Notes: a model not told the origin generated them from the letters alone. 64,000 nt of DNA from Hyphomicrobiaceae bacterium (GCA_022844275.1 JALHMB010000006.1:339001-403000), one strand, 5' to 3'. Shown: positions 42,964-52,918, numbered from the stretch's first letter. Numbers and translations: made by a program.

Positions 42964-44304
42964 TCACTGCAGGCTGATGAGGCGCGCCTTGTCGGTGAGC
43001 ACGTACATGCGGCCGTTGGCGACGACTGGTGCAATGTATACCGCCGCGCCGAGATCGAGCTGCGTCTCCACCTTGCCACCGACCGCATTGACGCCAAGGA
43101 GCTTGCCAGTATCGGAAGCAAGCCAAAGGCGGCCGCCGGCTAGGACCGGACCCGCCCAGCTCTTGCCGCCGGCAAGCCGCGTCGTCCACAGCGCCTTGCC
43201 GTCGCGGCGGCTCATGGCAATGAGCTGGCCACTCGTGTCGACGACGTAGATGCTGTCGCCCGCGACATAGGGCCTCTGAATACCCGGCACATTCACCGAC
43301 CACACCCGCTCGCCGGTGCGAACCTCCGTCGCGATCATGCGGCCGCCGTGACCGATGGCGTACACTGTGTTGCCGTCAATGGCAGGGCTTGCCGCATCGC
43401 TCATGGAGCCGAGCGAGGAGGCTGCCCGCGAGCGCGAGAGCGAGTCCTGCCAAGCGACGGACCCGTCTGCCACCCTGAGTGCGACAACATCGCCCGTCGG
43501 GTATGGGACCACAGCAACATCGCCACTGAGTGCCGGGCTCGCCCCGAGCAGAAGGCTCGCGCGCTCCGGAAGACCGCGATAGGCCCACATTTCCGCGCCG
43601 TCATGCCCCGAGAGCGCAACAGTGCGGCCGTCGGTCGTTACGACGACGACTCGTCCGCCACCGATCGTCGGCGCGGAGCGAACCGGCGAGCCGACATTCT
43701 TGTCCCACAGCTTCTTGCCGCCCTGCGTATCGAGCGCCGTGACAATGCCATGGCCGGTGGCCACGAACAGGCGCCCGCCTTCCGCCGCGAGACCACCGCC
43801 GAAGGCGTTCGTATCGGTGCCCTTCTCGGGCACCAGCGAGATCTTCCAGGCAACCGCGCCTGAACTGTTGAGCGCTGTCACCAGGCCGGCAGCATCGAGC
43901 GTGAAGACGCGGCCATCGGCGACGATCGGGGTCGCTGTCAGGCGACCGTACTTGCTCGAGCCTTGGCCGATGTCGGCGCTCCAAACCGTGCGGATCGATG
44001 CCGGCAGCGCGAGATGACCCGGCGCGTTGTTCGGAGCACCGCCCGGCAGCGCCCATGTGTCGTTCTGGCGTGGTGGCGGTATAGCGATCGGGCGGTCGGC
44101 ACTCGCGAGCTCGATGCTGCCCGTGTTGCTTTCCGCGAGCGCGACCGGTACGCGCGTTCCCGGCAACGGCACCTGTTTCTCTGCGAACGGATTGAGGGCA
44201 GCCACATCCGTCAGGCTAGGCATCCCCCCCGAGCACCCGGCAAGGCTCAAAAGAGCGAGCGCGCTCGCGATGGCCGCCAGCCGCTCAGTGCGCAAGATCT
44301 CCAC
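42964..44304 (-). CDS. bamB: outer membrane protein assembly factor BamB
   Basis: A 446-residue lipoprotein (LALLSLAGC lipobox) has a PQQ-like beta-propeller made of repeated blades such as VFTLDAAGLVTALNSSGAVAW, LFVATGHGIVTALDTQGGKK and VYAIGHGGRMIATEVRTGER. BamB belongs to the BAM complex that folds beta-barrel proteins, including LptD, which is encoded nearby. It follows the YfgM-like gene by 23 bp, the order seen in many proteobacteria (yfgM-bamB-der), but der is not downstream here. Confidence 0.93.
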   Translation of the reverse strand: MEILRTERLAAIASALALLSLAGCSGGMPSLTDVAALNPFAEKQVPLPGTRVPVALAESNTGSIELASADRPIAIPPPRQNDTWALPGGAPNNAPGHLALPASIRTVWSADIGQGSSKYGRLTATPIVADGRVFTLDAAGLVTALNSSGAVAWKISLVPEKGTDTNAFGGGLAAEGGRLFVATGHGIVTALDTQGGKKLWDKNVGSPVRSAPTIGGGRVVVVTTDGRTVALSGHDGAEMWAYRGLPERASLLLGASPALSGDVAVVPYPTGDVVALRVADGSVAWQDSLSRSRAASSLGSMSDAASPAIDGNTVYAIGHGGRMIATEVRTGERVWSVNVPGIQRPYVAGDSIYVVDTSGQLIAMSRRDGKALWTTRLAGGKSWAGPVLAGGRLWLASDTGKLLGVNAVGGKVETQLDLGAAVYIAPVVANGRMYVLTDKARLISLQ

Positions 44305-44327
44305 GATCCGCCCCCCAGTCCTAGTAC

Positions 44328-45053
44328 CTACTTCGTCGCTCCGGCTTCACCCGGCTTTGCCCCGGTCCCCCCGGGCTGAGCGGCTTTGGTAAGCGCCGCC
44401 TCCGTCAGAACAGTCATCAAGATCCGCGCCCTCTCGGCCGTCGCCGGCGGCACCGCGGTGTCGGCCAGGATTTGCTCGAATATTTTGCGCGCTTCGTCCT
44501 GGTTCCCGGCCTTCATGGCCGCAAGTCCGAGCAGCTCGCGTGCCGGAGCTCGCCAAGCATTACCGTCATTTATGAGATCTTTGAGGCGATTCTGCATCTC
44601 GGTCCAGTCAGCCGAATCGACCCTCAACAGCGCCGCCTGGAGCGTCGCGAAGTCCCTCAGCAAAGGATCGGCACCCGAATCCTTGGATACGGCATCGTAG
44701 GCCGCGACGGCCTCATCCCGCTTGCCCTCGGCGGCATACGCCCCGGCATTCCTAAGACGCGCCAACGCACCATACGCCGGCGGCGCGGTCTTGATCATCT
44801 TGTCGAAGGCCTCATGGGCCTCCTGTGCCTTGCCCTGCGATGCCAGCCGCGCCGCACTCTCGAACTCGATGCCTGCTGCCTCGCGCGTGCTCAGGCTGCG
44901 GTATTCGTAAAACTTGTAGCCACCGACGCCGAGGATGAGGAGCGCGGCAGCGGCGATGATGAAGACACCGAATTTGTCCCAAAGCTGGGCGAGGCGCTCC
45001 TTGCGCATCTCGTCCTGGACTTCGCGCACAAAATGGTCGGTCTGGTCGGCCAT
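44328..45053 (-). CDS. YfgM-like tetratricopeptide repeat protein
   Basis: A 241-residue inner membrane protein begins MADQTDHFVREVQDEMRKER, with one transmembrane helix at about residues 27-47 (KFGVFIIAAAALLILGVGGYK). A periplasmic TPR-like helical domain contains ARLASQGKAQEAHEAFDKM and LGLAAMKAGNQDEARKIFEQIL. YfgM-type proteins help periplasmic chaperones at the Sec translocon. AAGGAAG is well placed upstream. It lies directly before bamB and is probably co-transcribed. The C-terminus is Gly/Ala-rich and unstructured. Confidence 0.85.
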   Translation of the reverse strand: MADQTDHFVREVQDEMRKERLAQLWDKFGVFIIAAAALLILGVGGYKFYEYRSLSTREAAGIEFESAARLASQGKAQEAHEAFDKMIKTAPPAYGALARLRNAGAYAAEGKRDEAVAAYDAVSKDSGADPLLRDFATLQAALLRVDSADWTEMQNRLKDLINDGNAWRAPARELLGLAAMKAGNQDEARKIFEQILADTAVPPATAERARILMTVLTEAALTKAAQPGGTGAKPGEAGATK

Positions 45054-45357
45054 GGTCTTCCTTGGTTCCTGCCCGCCGGTACTCGGGGTAGGGCCACTCT
45101 ATAACCCGCGGTGCCACTGAGCGAAAGGCTCCTGGCCTAAAGCATGTTCGCTTCAGATGGTATTGCTCCGCGATCCATCTGAAGCGTGAAACATGCTCTA
45201 CATCACAGATCTAGAGTGCGCTCCTGGCCTCCCTTGAACGTCCGCAGGTCCAAGCAATGTGATAACACTTGGGGCCTCGATGAACGCCGTTTCCGGCTAT
45301 TTCGTGGCCCGCGGTTTCACGCTCGATGTCGGCATGTTCCGAGGTTGCCGCAGCGCC
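45054..45357. other. 304-bp intergenic stretch with a palindromic repeat
   Basis: Apart from the palindrome at 45138-45200 and the promoter region of the YfgM-like gene, I see no supported gene here. A plus-strand frame starting near 45280 has no ribosome-binding site and runs antisense into DUF1489. Confidence 0.6.
45138..45200. repeat. imperfect palindromic repeat
   Basis: The left arm at 45138-45160 (AAAGCATGTTCGCTTCAGATGG) and right arm at 45175-45200 are complementary, except for a 3-base insertion (TGA/TCA) and one mismatch. The spacer is 14 bases. The small indel between the arms is the same design as the palindromes near atpC, though the sequence differs. Confidence 0.75.
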
Positions 45358-45798
45358 TTACAGAAGTCCGAGCTCGGCCAGCTCGCGGCGCATCTTGGCG
45401 GGCATCTCATCGATATTGCCGCGCCGGTCGCCTGTGATGTCAACGGGGGCATCCTCAACCGCCAGATAGCGCCAGCCCTGGAAAGCGCGACGTGGCACGG
45501 GACGCACGTGAACGAGCTTGCGGTCCAGGATCAGGAGCGTGCAGGGCGTGCCGTCCGGCCGCTTTCCTTCCCTCAGGTCGACGAGACGCTGGCGCGCCTG
45601 GATCACGCCCTTGATGACCCAGTAGATCGAGCCGCCGTCGAGCAACTCCTCGCGCCGCTTCGGCATCATGAACGTGCGGTGAAACAATTCCGGCTTCTGC
45701 TTCTCGGCCTTCATCTGCCTCAGACGCTCGGTCTGCCAGGAGGCGAGATCCTCGACCGAATCCGTACCGACGCTGAGCTTCACGAGATGGATCGTCAC
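45358..45798 (-). CDS. DUF1489 family protein
   Basis: A 146-residue protein begins MTIHLVKLSVGTDSVEDLAS, with RTFMMPKRREELLDGGSIYW and LILDRKLVHVRPVPRRAFQGW. This is the DUF1489 pattern, common in alphaproteobacteria and of unknown function. The GTG start overlaps the end of the carboxylase alpha subunit gene by 4 bp (GTGA), so it is translationally coupled to it. The conserved link suggests a shared role in that pathway or in expression, but this is unproven. Confidence 0.83.
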   Translation of the reverse strand: MTIHLVKLSVGTDSVEDLASWQTERLRQMKAEKQKPELFHRTFMMPKRREELLDGGSIYWVIKGVIQARQRLVDLREGKRPDGTPCTLLILDRKLVHVRPVPRRAFQGWRYLAVEDAPVDITGDRRGNIDEMPAKMRRELAELGLL

Positions 45799-47732
45799 GA
45801 CTCGGCCTCCTCCTCGAGGCTGACGAGCAAGGCGCCCTGGTTGACCTGCTGGCCCTCGCCGACCGCGACACTCGCGACCACGCCGTCGCGCGCGGCTGTG
45901 AGCACATGCTCCATCTTCATGGCCTCGACGACCGCGAGCCGATCGCCCTTGGCGACGACATCACCCACCTTTACGAACACGCGTGCGACCTTGCCGTTGA
46001 TCGGCGCGCGCACTGCATCGGCCGCGTGGCCATCGTCGATATCGTCCGCGTCGTAGGTGGGCCAGCGCACCTCGACCTGCTCACCGTCGAAGATTGCGTA
46101 GAGGCCGCCCGGCACGTCGACGCAGGCGTCCGGTGGCTCGGTGATGGTCGCGACATCACCCGCAAGTGCGACGTGCGGTGGCTCGCCGACCCCTGCCCAA
46201 GTTGCCTTAATCGTGCGCGCCTCGCCATTGACCACCATTGGCACCGAAATCGTGCGCGCGCCGCCAAGCTGGAATCCGTCGAGTGCATCCCACGGTCCCT
46301 TAAGGCCGCCCACCGGCAGAAGCAGGCGCTGTGCCGCAGCGAGCACCTCCGGCGTCCCGATGCGCGAGCGCGTGAGAGCGGAGATTTCGCGACCGATGAG
46401 CCCCGTGTCCATGCGAAGGGCACGCACATCGGCGTGTTCGAGGAGTGCGCGCAGGAATGATGCGTTGACGCGCGGCCCCGCCACGATGAGCCAATTGAGG
46501 GCCGAGACCATCTGATCGGCCGCCGCATCTCGCGTCGCGCTGTGCGTGATGAGCTTTGCGATCATGCTGTCGTAGAAGGGCGAGATGACGTCGCCGGCAC
46601 GCACCGCGGTCTCGAGGCGCACGTTACGGCCATCGGGGAGCGCGAAAGCGGCGACCCGTCCGATGCTCGGTAGGAAACCTTGCGCGGGATCCTCGGCGCA
46701 GAGCCGCACTTCGATAGCGTGGCCGCTCATGGAGATATCTGCCTGCTTGAGCGGCAACGGCTCGCCGGCAGCGACGCGGAGCTGCCACTCGACGAGATCG
46801 AGCCCAGTGATGGCCTCCGTCACCGGATGCTCGACCTGCAGGCGCGTATTCATCTCGATGAAGTACCACGGCGCCTTGGGCCCGAGGCTACCGCCCTCGA
46901 CGAGGAACTCGACGGTGCCCGCTCCCTCATAACCAACGGCGCGCGCGAGGCTGACGGCCGCCCCGCACATCTTCTCGCGCAGCGCCGCGCTCATGCCCGG
47001 TGCCGGCGCTTCCTCGATGACCTTCTGATTGCGCCGCTGCAGGGAGCAATCGCGCTCGAAGATGTGCACCACATTGCCGTGGCGATCGCCGAACACCTGA
47101 ACCTCGACGTGGCGCGGCTGCTGGACCACTTTCTCGATCAGTACGGCCGCATCGCCAAAGGAGGACAATGCCTCGCGCTGAGCGCTCTCGAGGGCGGCCT
47201 GAAACGCTGCGCCACTCTCGACCAAGCGCATGCCGCGCCCACCGCCGCCGGCCACCGCCTTGATCATGACCGGATAGCCAATGCGATCTGCTTCGCGTCT
47301 CAGCAGGGCCGGCGTCTGGTCGGCACCATCATATCCAGGCACCACCGGTACACCGGCTGCGCGCGCGACGGCCTTGGCGGCTGCCTTGCCGCCGAGCTGG
47401 CGCATGGAGGCACCCGAGGGGCCGACAAACGTGATACCTGCCGCTTTGCAGGCATCGGCGAAATCCGCGTTTTCGGCGAGGAAGCCGTAGCCTGGATGGA
47501 TGCCCTCGGCGCCTGTCGCCTTGGCGGCCGCAATGATGCGGTCGATGCGCAAATAGCTCTCGGTCGAGGGCGACGGGCCGATGTGGACAGCTTCGTCCGC
47601 CGCGGCGACGTGCAACGCTTCACGATCGGCGTCGGAATAGACGGCAACCGTCGCCACGCCGAGGCGGCGCGCCGTGCGGATGATCCGACAGGCGATCTCG
47701 CCACGGTTGGCGATCAGGATCTTTTTCAGCAT
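45795..47732 (-). CDS. biotin-dependent acyl-CoA carboxylase alpha subunit (MccA/PccA type)
   Basis: A 645-residue protein contains biotin carboxylase (MLKKILIANRGEIACRII), the ATP-grasp core (VAGGGGRGMRLVESG, VEFLVEGGSLG), a linker, and a C-terminal biotinyl domain with AMKMEH (biotinylated Lys606). The size suits methylcrotonyl-CoA or propionyl-CoA carboxylase more than acetyl-CoA carboxylase AccC. The beta (carboxyltransferase) subunit is not adjacent, so substrate is unassigned. The open frame runs 77 codons further upstream, but the real start is the ATG at 47732. DUF1489 is coupled downstream. Confidence 0.92.
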   Translation of the reverse strand: MLKKILIANRGEIACRIIRTARRLGVATVAVYSDADREALHVAAADEAVHIGPSPSTESYLRIDRIIAAAKATGAEGIHPGYGFLAENADFADACKAAGITFVGPSGASMRQLGGKAAAKAVARAAGVPVVPGYDGADQTPALLRREADRIGYPVMIKAVAGGGGRGMRLVESGAAFQAALESAQREALSSFGDAAVLIEKVVQQPRHVEVQVFGDRHGNVVHIFERDCSLQRRNQKVIEEAPAPGMSAALREKMCGAAVSLARAVGYEGAGTVEFLVEGGSLGPKAPWYFIEMNTRLQVEHPVTEAITGLDLVEWQLRVAAGEPLPLKQADISMSGHAIEVRLCAEDPAQGFLPSIGRVAAFALPDGRNVRLETAVRAGDVISPFYDSMIAKLITHSATRDAAADQMVSALNWLIVAGPRVNASFLRALLEHADVRALRMDTGLIGREISALTRSRIGTPEVLAAAQRLLLPVGGLKGPWDALDGFQLGGARTISVPMVVNGEARTIKATWAGVGEPPHVALAGDVATITEPPDACVDVPGGLYAIFDGEQVEVRWPTYDADDIDDGHAADAVRAPINGKVARVFVKVGDVVAKGDRLAVVEAMKMEHVLTAARDGVVASVAVGEGQQVNQGALLVSLEEEAES

Positions 47733-47901
47733 CGGCGCACCCCTTGGCCAAGCAGCGGGTCGCGCGTCGACAGCAATGTCGCGGCTAGCATGTGTCGGAT
47801 GTTTTCCGGATGCGTTCAAGCCGGAAGCCGCGCATATCACCCATGGATCACGCCATTCGCGCGAAACGGCATACCGCTGGCTCCGGGCTACTGGCCCCGG
47901 A

Positions 47902-50415
47902 CTACTGGCCCGTGGTCGGCTGGTTCTCGGCCTCGAGACCACCGATGCTCGGGTTGAGCGCAAACTGGCCGAGATGCTTGAACTCGAGGCGCAGCATGAC
48001 AGCCCGGTCAGGCTCGATGCCGCGTGTGGGATCCGTGATGAACGACTCCGTATACGAGGCGGTCAGGACGAAGCAGTCGTCGGCATAGCGGAGCTGAATA
48101 GTGTCCTGAAGGCGCTCTTGCGTATCGATGTCGTAGCGTATGCCACCGAGGAGGCTCCAGAACTCCGATAGCCTCAACGCACCACCGAACTGGACTTCCT
48201 GCTCGCGGCGACGCGGGTCGATCGGATCCTCGGTATCGATGCGCACATATGAGTACTGAACCTGGGCACTGAGCGGTCCGGCCGTAAACGACGTATATGT
48301 GTCGTTGCGCCGTAGCGAGAGATCCTTCTCGTCGAAGCGACCCTGCGAGACGATCCGGAAGGTATCGGTCGGCGCGAGATAGGCACCTAAGACATAATCC
48401 GAGCGCCTCGTCTCGAGGCCGCTGTCTGGAATCGCGGGGAAGCTGTCAGCCGCCAGAGGTCCGAGCTGATCCGGATTCCGGTCGTTGAAGGCGTTGTCGC
48501 CACCAAGCTGATAGCTCTGCCCGACAAGGAAGCGGGCGTAGCCACCACCCGAGGCCTGATACGTGTACTGGAAGCCGACGTTACCGCGCGTGCCCGTCTC
48601 AATGCGGTCCCAGCCGGAGAACTTATCGACGTCGAAGAGAAGCGTGTCGTCCCAGACGAGGCTCTTCGCATCCTCGATCGGGATGCGGTTCTGCGAAACG
48701 TGAGTAGGACGCGTCACGACCTGGGCGATCGGTTCGACGATGTGGCTGCCGGCCTGCGTGTGCTTGACGAAGGGATAGGCATATGTGAGCGCGGCGACGC
48801 CCGTCGCACGTGTCACGGTGCCGTCGTCCGTGAAGGCACCGGTATCGACGTCGAAGGCGTCCTTGAAATTGGTGACATCGGCCCGAACGCCGAGGTACGG
48901 CGTCCACACCTGCCCGAAGCCGTCGACGACCTTCGACCGCCAACGACCATCGAACGAGGCGCGGTTCATTTCCTTCGTCGCGGCGTCCGGCCCCGTGGAA
49001 TCGACATCGGTGCGCGTGAGCGATACGGCATTCATGCTGAAGCTCAGCTCGCCGCCAAGTATCGGCCGATCGACTACGTAGTTGTAGTCGATGACCGGCA
49101 TGACGCGGCTCTTCGCTTCAGCCGAGTCCTCAACAAGCAAACCACCGAAGTGATAGAAGGTCGCTGCGAAGTAGTTGCGATCGCTCAGGCCCTGCAGGAA
49201 GACCGAGTTGATACGGTCTGTCTGGAGTAGCCCGTCGAGACCGTAGAAGCGACGGAAAGCGTCGTCGCTCTCGAATGTGAGATCCCAGCCGAAGCGCCAC
49301 CAGGACGACAGCGAGAACAAGCCGCGCGTCTGGACACTTCCGCGCCAGCCATCGAGGCTCGGGTCTGAGCCGGCGGCCAGCGTGCTCAGGTCCTGATCGA
49401 TACCGGCGAGCTTTACGTTGTAGGCGCCACGAATGTCGCCCCAATGCACACGGTGGCGCCACTCACCCTGCCAGAGGACGCCGTGCTCCGTCATGTACCT
49501 TGGATTGAAGGTGAAGTCGTAGTTTGGCGCGAGGGCGAAGTAGTAGGGCACTTCGGCATAGGTGCCGAGGCGTTCCGAGTGGCCGTATTCGGGCGAGAGG
49601 AAGCCGGAACGCCGCTTCACTGACGGATCGGGATGCTCGAAGTACGGCATGTACAGCACGGGCACACCGAACAGCTCGAAGGCTGCATCCTGGTATGTAA
49701 CCGTACCGGCGGCCTGATCGTGGATCACGCGCGCAGCGCTGATGCACCACAGCGGTGGGCTCGAACCATCCGTTTTACAGGGCGTGAAACGGCCCTGCTC
49801 GAATTCGGTGACATTGCCTTCGCGGCGGACAGCGCGACGTGCCGTGATGCGCGTGTCGTCCTTCGCCGTCACACTCAGCGCCTGCACAAAGGCTTCGCGG
49901 AAGTCGTCCGTCGCGGTCAGCTTGTCCGCGCGCACGACGTTGCCGTTCGGCTCCTTGAGCTGCGCGTTACCTTCAGCAGTTAGAGTCTGCGCGCTCTGGT
50001 CGTAGACGACGCGATCCGCGGTCAAGACGTAGTTGTTGAACACGATCTCTACGTTGCCGACCGCGATCACGCGATTATTGGCCGTGTCGTAGATGAGCTC
50101 GTCGCCCTGCAGATAGAGCGGCGCGGCGCGATCCATTTTCCCCGGCGACTTGCCGAAGATGCCGCCCTTATCCTTCTTGAAGTACTTCTTGTTCGCTGTC
50201 AGCTCGCGAACCGGATCCTGGATGCGGATGCCGGTGCCGCGCGTCAGCTGGTCCGCCGGATCGAAGGCGGCGCCCGGCGTCGGCGTCATCAGTACGATTG
50301 CGGAACCAGCGAGCCCCAGGAAGGACAAGGCGCACAAGATCAGGCGCACGCGCAGCCGTGACGGCTTACGCGGAGCGATCGCTCCCGCCTGAGACTCATG
50401 CCCCGTTACTTCCAC
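47902..50415 (-). CDS. lptD: LPS-assembly outer membrane protein LptD
   Basis: An 837-residue protein has a GTG start, an N-terminal hydrophobic signal (LILCALSFLGLAGSAIVL), an LptA-like beta-jellyroll (YDTANNRVIAVGNVEIVFNNY) and a C-terminal beta-barrel rich in Tyr/Phe strands. It inserts lipopolysaccharide in the outer leaflet with LptE. Few Cys residues are present. The GTG lies one base after the lptG stop. In many proteobacteria surA follows lptD; here the next gene is the carboxylase, 169 bp later. Confidence 0.93.
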   Translation of the reverse strand: MEVTGHESQAGAIAPRKPSRLRVRLILCALSFLGLAGSAIVLMTPTPGAAFDPADQLTRGTGIRIQDPVRELTANKKYFKKDKGGIFGKSPGKMDRAAPLYLQGDELIYDTANNRVIAVGNVEIVFNNYVLTADRVVYDQSAQTLTAEGNAQLKEPNGNVVRADKLTATDDFREAFVQALSVTAKDDTRITARRAVRREGNVTEFEQGRFTPCKTDGSSPPLWCISAARVIHDQAAGTVTYQDAAFELFGVPVLYMPYFEHPDPSVKRRSGFLSPEYGHSERLGTYAEVPYYFALAPNYDFTFNPRYMTEHGVLWQGEWRHRVHWGDIRGAYNVKLAGIDQDLSTLAAGSDPSLDGWRGSVQTRGLFSLSSWWRFGWDLTFESDDAFRRFYGLDGLLQTDRINSVFLQGLSDRNYFAATFYHFGGLLVEDSAEAKSRVMPVIDYNYVVDRPILGGELSFSMNAVSLTRTDVDSTGPDAATKEMNRASFDGRWRSKVVDGFGQVWTPYLGVRADVTNFKDAFDVDTGAFTDDGTVTRATGVAALTYAYPFVKHTQAGSHIVEPIAQVVTRPTHVSQNRIPIEDAKSLVWDDTLLFDVDKFSGWDRIETGTRGNVGFQYTYQASGGGYARFLVGQSYQLGGDNAFNDRNPDQLGPLAADSFPAIPDSGLETRRSDYVLGAYLAPTDTFRIVSQGRFDEKDLSLRRNDTYTSFTAGPLSAQVQYSYVRIDTEDPIDPRRREQEVQFGGALRLSEFWSLLGGIRYDIDTQERLQDTIQLRYADDCFVLTASYTESFITDPTRGIEPDRAVMLRLEFKHLGQFALNPSIGGLEAENQPTTGQ

Positions 50416-50416
50416 C

Positions 50417-51514
50417 TCAGCCGTCCTCCTGGTGCAGGAGCACCGTCAACGACCCGCACAACGCCACGAGGACCGGGACCCACACCGCCATGATCGATGG
50501 CGTCAGTCCGGCCACCCCAACCTGTCGAGAAACTTCGGAGAAAAGGAGAAATCCTAACCCCCCGATCGCCCCCATTCCCACCATAGTCTGTAAGCCACCT
50601 GAGCGGAATGACCGCAAAGACACAGAAGCCGCCAAAAGGACCATCACCGCCAGCAACATAGGACGGCTCATGTGGAGGTCGTACTGGACCTGGAATCGGG
50701 CCGGGGAAAGGCCCGCCCGCTCCGTTTCGCGAATTACGCCCGGCAGTTGCCAGAAAGACAGAGAAATGGCCGAGCCGAGTGCATCGCCGATGCGGTCGGG
50801 CGTGAGATAGGTGCTGACGGCGAAAGTATCGAACTGCTCCGGTTCGCGTCCCGGCCGGGCGACCTTGGCCTGGTCGAACTGCCAATAGCCATCGCGGAGC
50901 AGGGCCCGAACCCCCTCGACGCGCTCGATAAAGCGGCCTTCGGCATCGAATTGCAGCAACGTCGGGTTGTAGACCGTCAAGCCATCTCGCGACGCTGCGC
51001 TTGCGCTCAAAACGGATGATCCGTCAACGCCTTGCTGTCGCAGCCATGCGCCGCTGGCGCCACCGCCGAGCACGGAAGCCTCGCGTCCGTAAAGCTCGGC
51101 GAGCAGGCGATCCGCCTCCGCCCTCGTCAAGGCCGCGATCGGGTTGAAGGCGATCGTCGCCAGCACGCCGAGCAGCAGGGCAACCAGAATTCCGGGGCCT
51201 ACGAACTGCCAGGCGGACATGCCCGCTGCGCGCATGACCGCGAGTTCAGAACGCCGGTTGAGTTGGATCAGCGCCACGCCACTGCCGACGAGAACGCAGA
51301 ACGGCAGCAGCACCTCGATGTAGCTCGCGAGGCGAAGCGCGACGATCAGCGCCACCGACATCATCGGGATGCTGCCTGTGCGCCCGGTCATGCGCAGGAG
51401 CTCGACGAGGTCGATCATAACGATCAGGGTCGCGCAGACGGCGAGCGTGCCCATCATCGCGATGACGAAGCGCCCGCCGACGTAGCGACTGAGGGTGCCG
51501 AAAAGACCTCTCAT
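50417..51514 (-). CDS. lptG: LPS export ABC transporter permease LptG
   Basis: A 365-residue inner membrane permease of the YjgP/YjgQ family begins MRGLFGTLSRYVGGRFVIAM, with six transmembrane helices in two groups of three around a periplasmic jellyroll domain. With LptF and the ATPase LptB it extracts LPS from the inner membrane and passes it to LptC. Its ATG overlaps the lptF stop by 4 bp, and lptD follows within one base. Confidence 0.93.
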   Translation of the reverse strand: MRGLFGTLSRYVGGRFVIAMMGTLAVCATLIVMIDLVELLRMTGRTGSIPMMSVALIVALRLASYIEVLLPFCVLVGSGVALIQLNRRSELAVMRAAGMSAWQFVGPGILVALLLGVLATIAFNPIAALTRAEADRLLAELYGREASVLGGGASGAWLRQQGVDGSSVLSASAASRDGLTVYNPTLLQFDAEGRFIERVEGVRALLRDGYWQFDQAKVARPGREPEQFDTFAVSTYLTPDRIGDALGSAISLSFWQLPGVIRETERAGLSPARFQVQYDLHMSRPMLLAVMVLLAASVSLRSFRSGGLQTMVGMGAIGGLGFLLFSEVSRQVGVAGLTPSIMAVWVPVLVALCGSLTVLLHQEDG

Positions 51515-52743
51515 CGGCCGGACGCCCCCATGCCATGGGTCCGGGCTGCCGGCCGCCGCCGCTCAGGCTCACGCTGGGCACTCCAGCGCTCACGTATCCG
51601 ATCCGTGATCTCCTCGATCGCACGCCCCAGCCGCGCCCACGGCGTATTCGTCCGGCGCGGACGCATCCCGGCACCGGCGTGCATCGCGGCCATCAGCGCC
51701 GCGCCGATCGGGATCGCATAGACCAAGGGAATGGCCGAGGGATTGATGCTGATCATATTGTTCACCGTCAGGCCTGCCACGCGAGCTGCAGTGGCCAGCA
51801 CGAAGGCCAGGATGAGCGCCTGTCCGCGGCCCTGACGCGTCGTCCGTGCCTGCCCCAGCATAGCGACGGCGATCAGCACGAACGTCAGCGGATAGAGCGG
51901 GCTCGAGAGCCGTTCGTGAATTTCCTCGATGATCAGATTGCGGGCGCGCGGGGTCGCGACGTCGGCGGGATCCGGATTGAGCAGCTCACTCAGATAGCGC
52001 TCGCGTGGGCGCAGGCCGCGCTGCTCGGCGCGGGCCTCGAAATGAGCGAGATCGACGCCATAGCTCTCGAAAACAATGATCTGAGTTGGCTCGCCCGGTG
52101 CTGCGCGGCGCAGAATGTGGCCGTTCTGCATAAGCATGAACGTCTCGCCGCCCTGCTTCACGATACGCGCCCGGTCGGCGAGGAAAGTCGTCGTCTGCTT
52201 GGCATCGCGGGCATCGTTCAACACGAGACCGAGCAGCTCGCCCGACGGTGCGCGATCGCGCACGTGGAAGGTGAGCCCTCGCTCGGGACTGGTGAAGCGG
52301 CCCGGCTGAATGACCTGCGTGATGAGGTCGGTGCGCACAGCCACGATGGCGTCGCGCAGCTCCCGGTTGGCCCAGGGCATGACGATGAAGTTGAAGAGGA
52401 GGACGACGAGGCTGACCAGCACCGCGAGGAAGAGCAGGGGCCGTGCCGGCGCCCACACTTTGGCGCCCGCCGCCGTCATGACGATCAGCTCGCTGTCCGC
52501 GCTCAGGCGATTGAGGAGCTGGATCGCGGCGATCAGCAGAGCCACCGGCGCGATCACCGTCATCAGCCCCGGCAGGCCGAGCAGCGTAATCTTGATGAAG
52601 GCGAGCGCGTCCTGGCCCTGCGCGGTCACGAGATTGAGCTGGCGGAGCGCGAGCGCGATCCACACGAGCGAAGTCAGGGAGAAGACGATCATCACCGTCG
52701 TCACCGCCGCCTGACGGAAAATGTAGCGTGAGAGCGTGCTCAT
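51511..52743 (-). CDS. lptF: LPS export ABC transporter permease LptF
   Basis: A 410-residue permease begins MSTLSRYIFRQAAVTTVMIV and has the family segments LLNRLSADSELIVMTAAGAK and FNFIVMPWANRELRDAI. It has six transmembrane helices around a periplasmic domain and partners LptG. The C-terminus carries an Arg-rich cytoplasmic extension of about 45 residues. The ATG at 52743 is chosen over an in-frame start at 52785. The order lptF-lptG-lptD puts inner and outer membrane parts of the LPS bridge in one operon. Confidence 0.93.
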   Translation of the reverse strand: MSTLSRYIFRQAAVTTVMIVFSLTSLVWIALALRQLNLVTAQGQDALAFIKITLLGLPGLMTVIAPVALLIAAIQLLNRLSADSELIVMTAAGAKVWAPARPLLFLAVLVSLVVLLFNFIVMPWANRELRDAIVAVRTDLITQVIQPGRFTSPERGLTFHVRDRAPSGELLGLVLNDARDAKQTTTFLADRARIVKQGGETFMLMQNGHILRRAAPGEPTQIIVFESYGVDLAHFEARAEQRGLRPRERYLSELLNPDPADVATPRARNLIIEEIHERLSSPLYPLTFVLIAVAMLGQARTTRQGRGQALILAFVLATAARVAGLTVNNMISINPSAIPLVYAIPIGAALMAAMHAGAGMRPRRTNTPWARLGRAIEEITDRIRERWSAQREPERRRPAARTHGMGASGR

Positions 52744-52918
52744 GCCAGACCCGTCACGGCGTCCGGCGCCCGGCCCTGGTCGCAACCCGACGCGGTCAAA
52801 TTTTCCCCCATCTCATGCCTGCGGCCACCCCCGGAATCGCACACGAATCTATGGCCGCTCGGTTAAAAAAGTTGCGCGAGCAAGGTGGCGGAAATTCGGC
52901 CCTTCGCGGATCACGGCT

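Noticed and set aside
42484-43143. Plus-strand frame of 219 codons overlapping the lipoprotein and bamB
   Set aside because: The lipoprotein frame at 42512 has a lipobox and a ribosome-binding site; this frame has neither and runs antisense into bamB.
46680-47957. Plus-strand open frame (425 codons) antisense to the carboxylase alpha subunit
   Set aside because: It mirrors a clearly functional gene and has no recognisable domain or start signal.
51535-52731. Plus-strand open frame (398 codons) antisense to lptF
   Set aside because: It is a shadow of lptF, with low-complexity Arg/His-rich composition and no motif.
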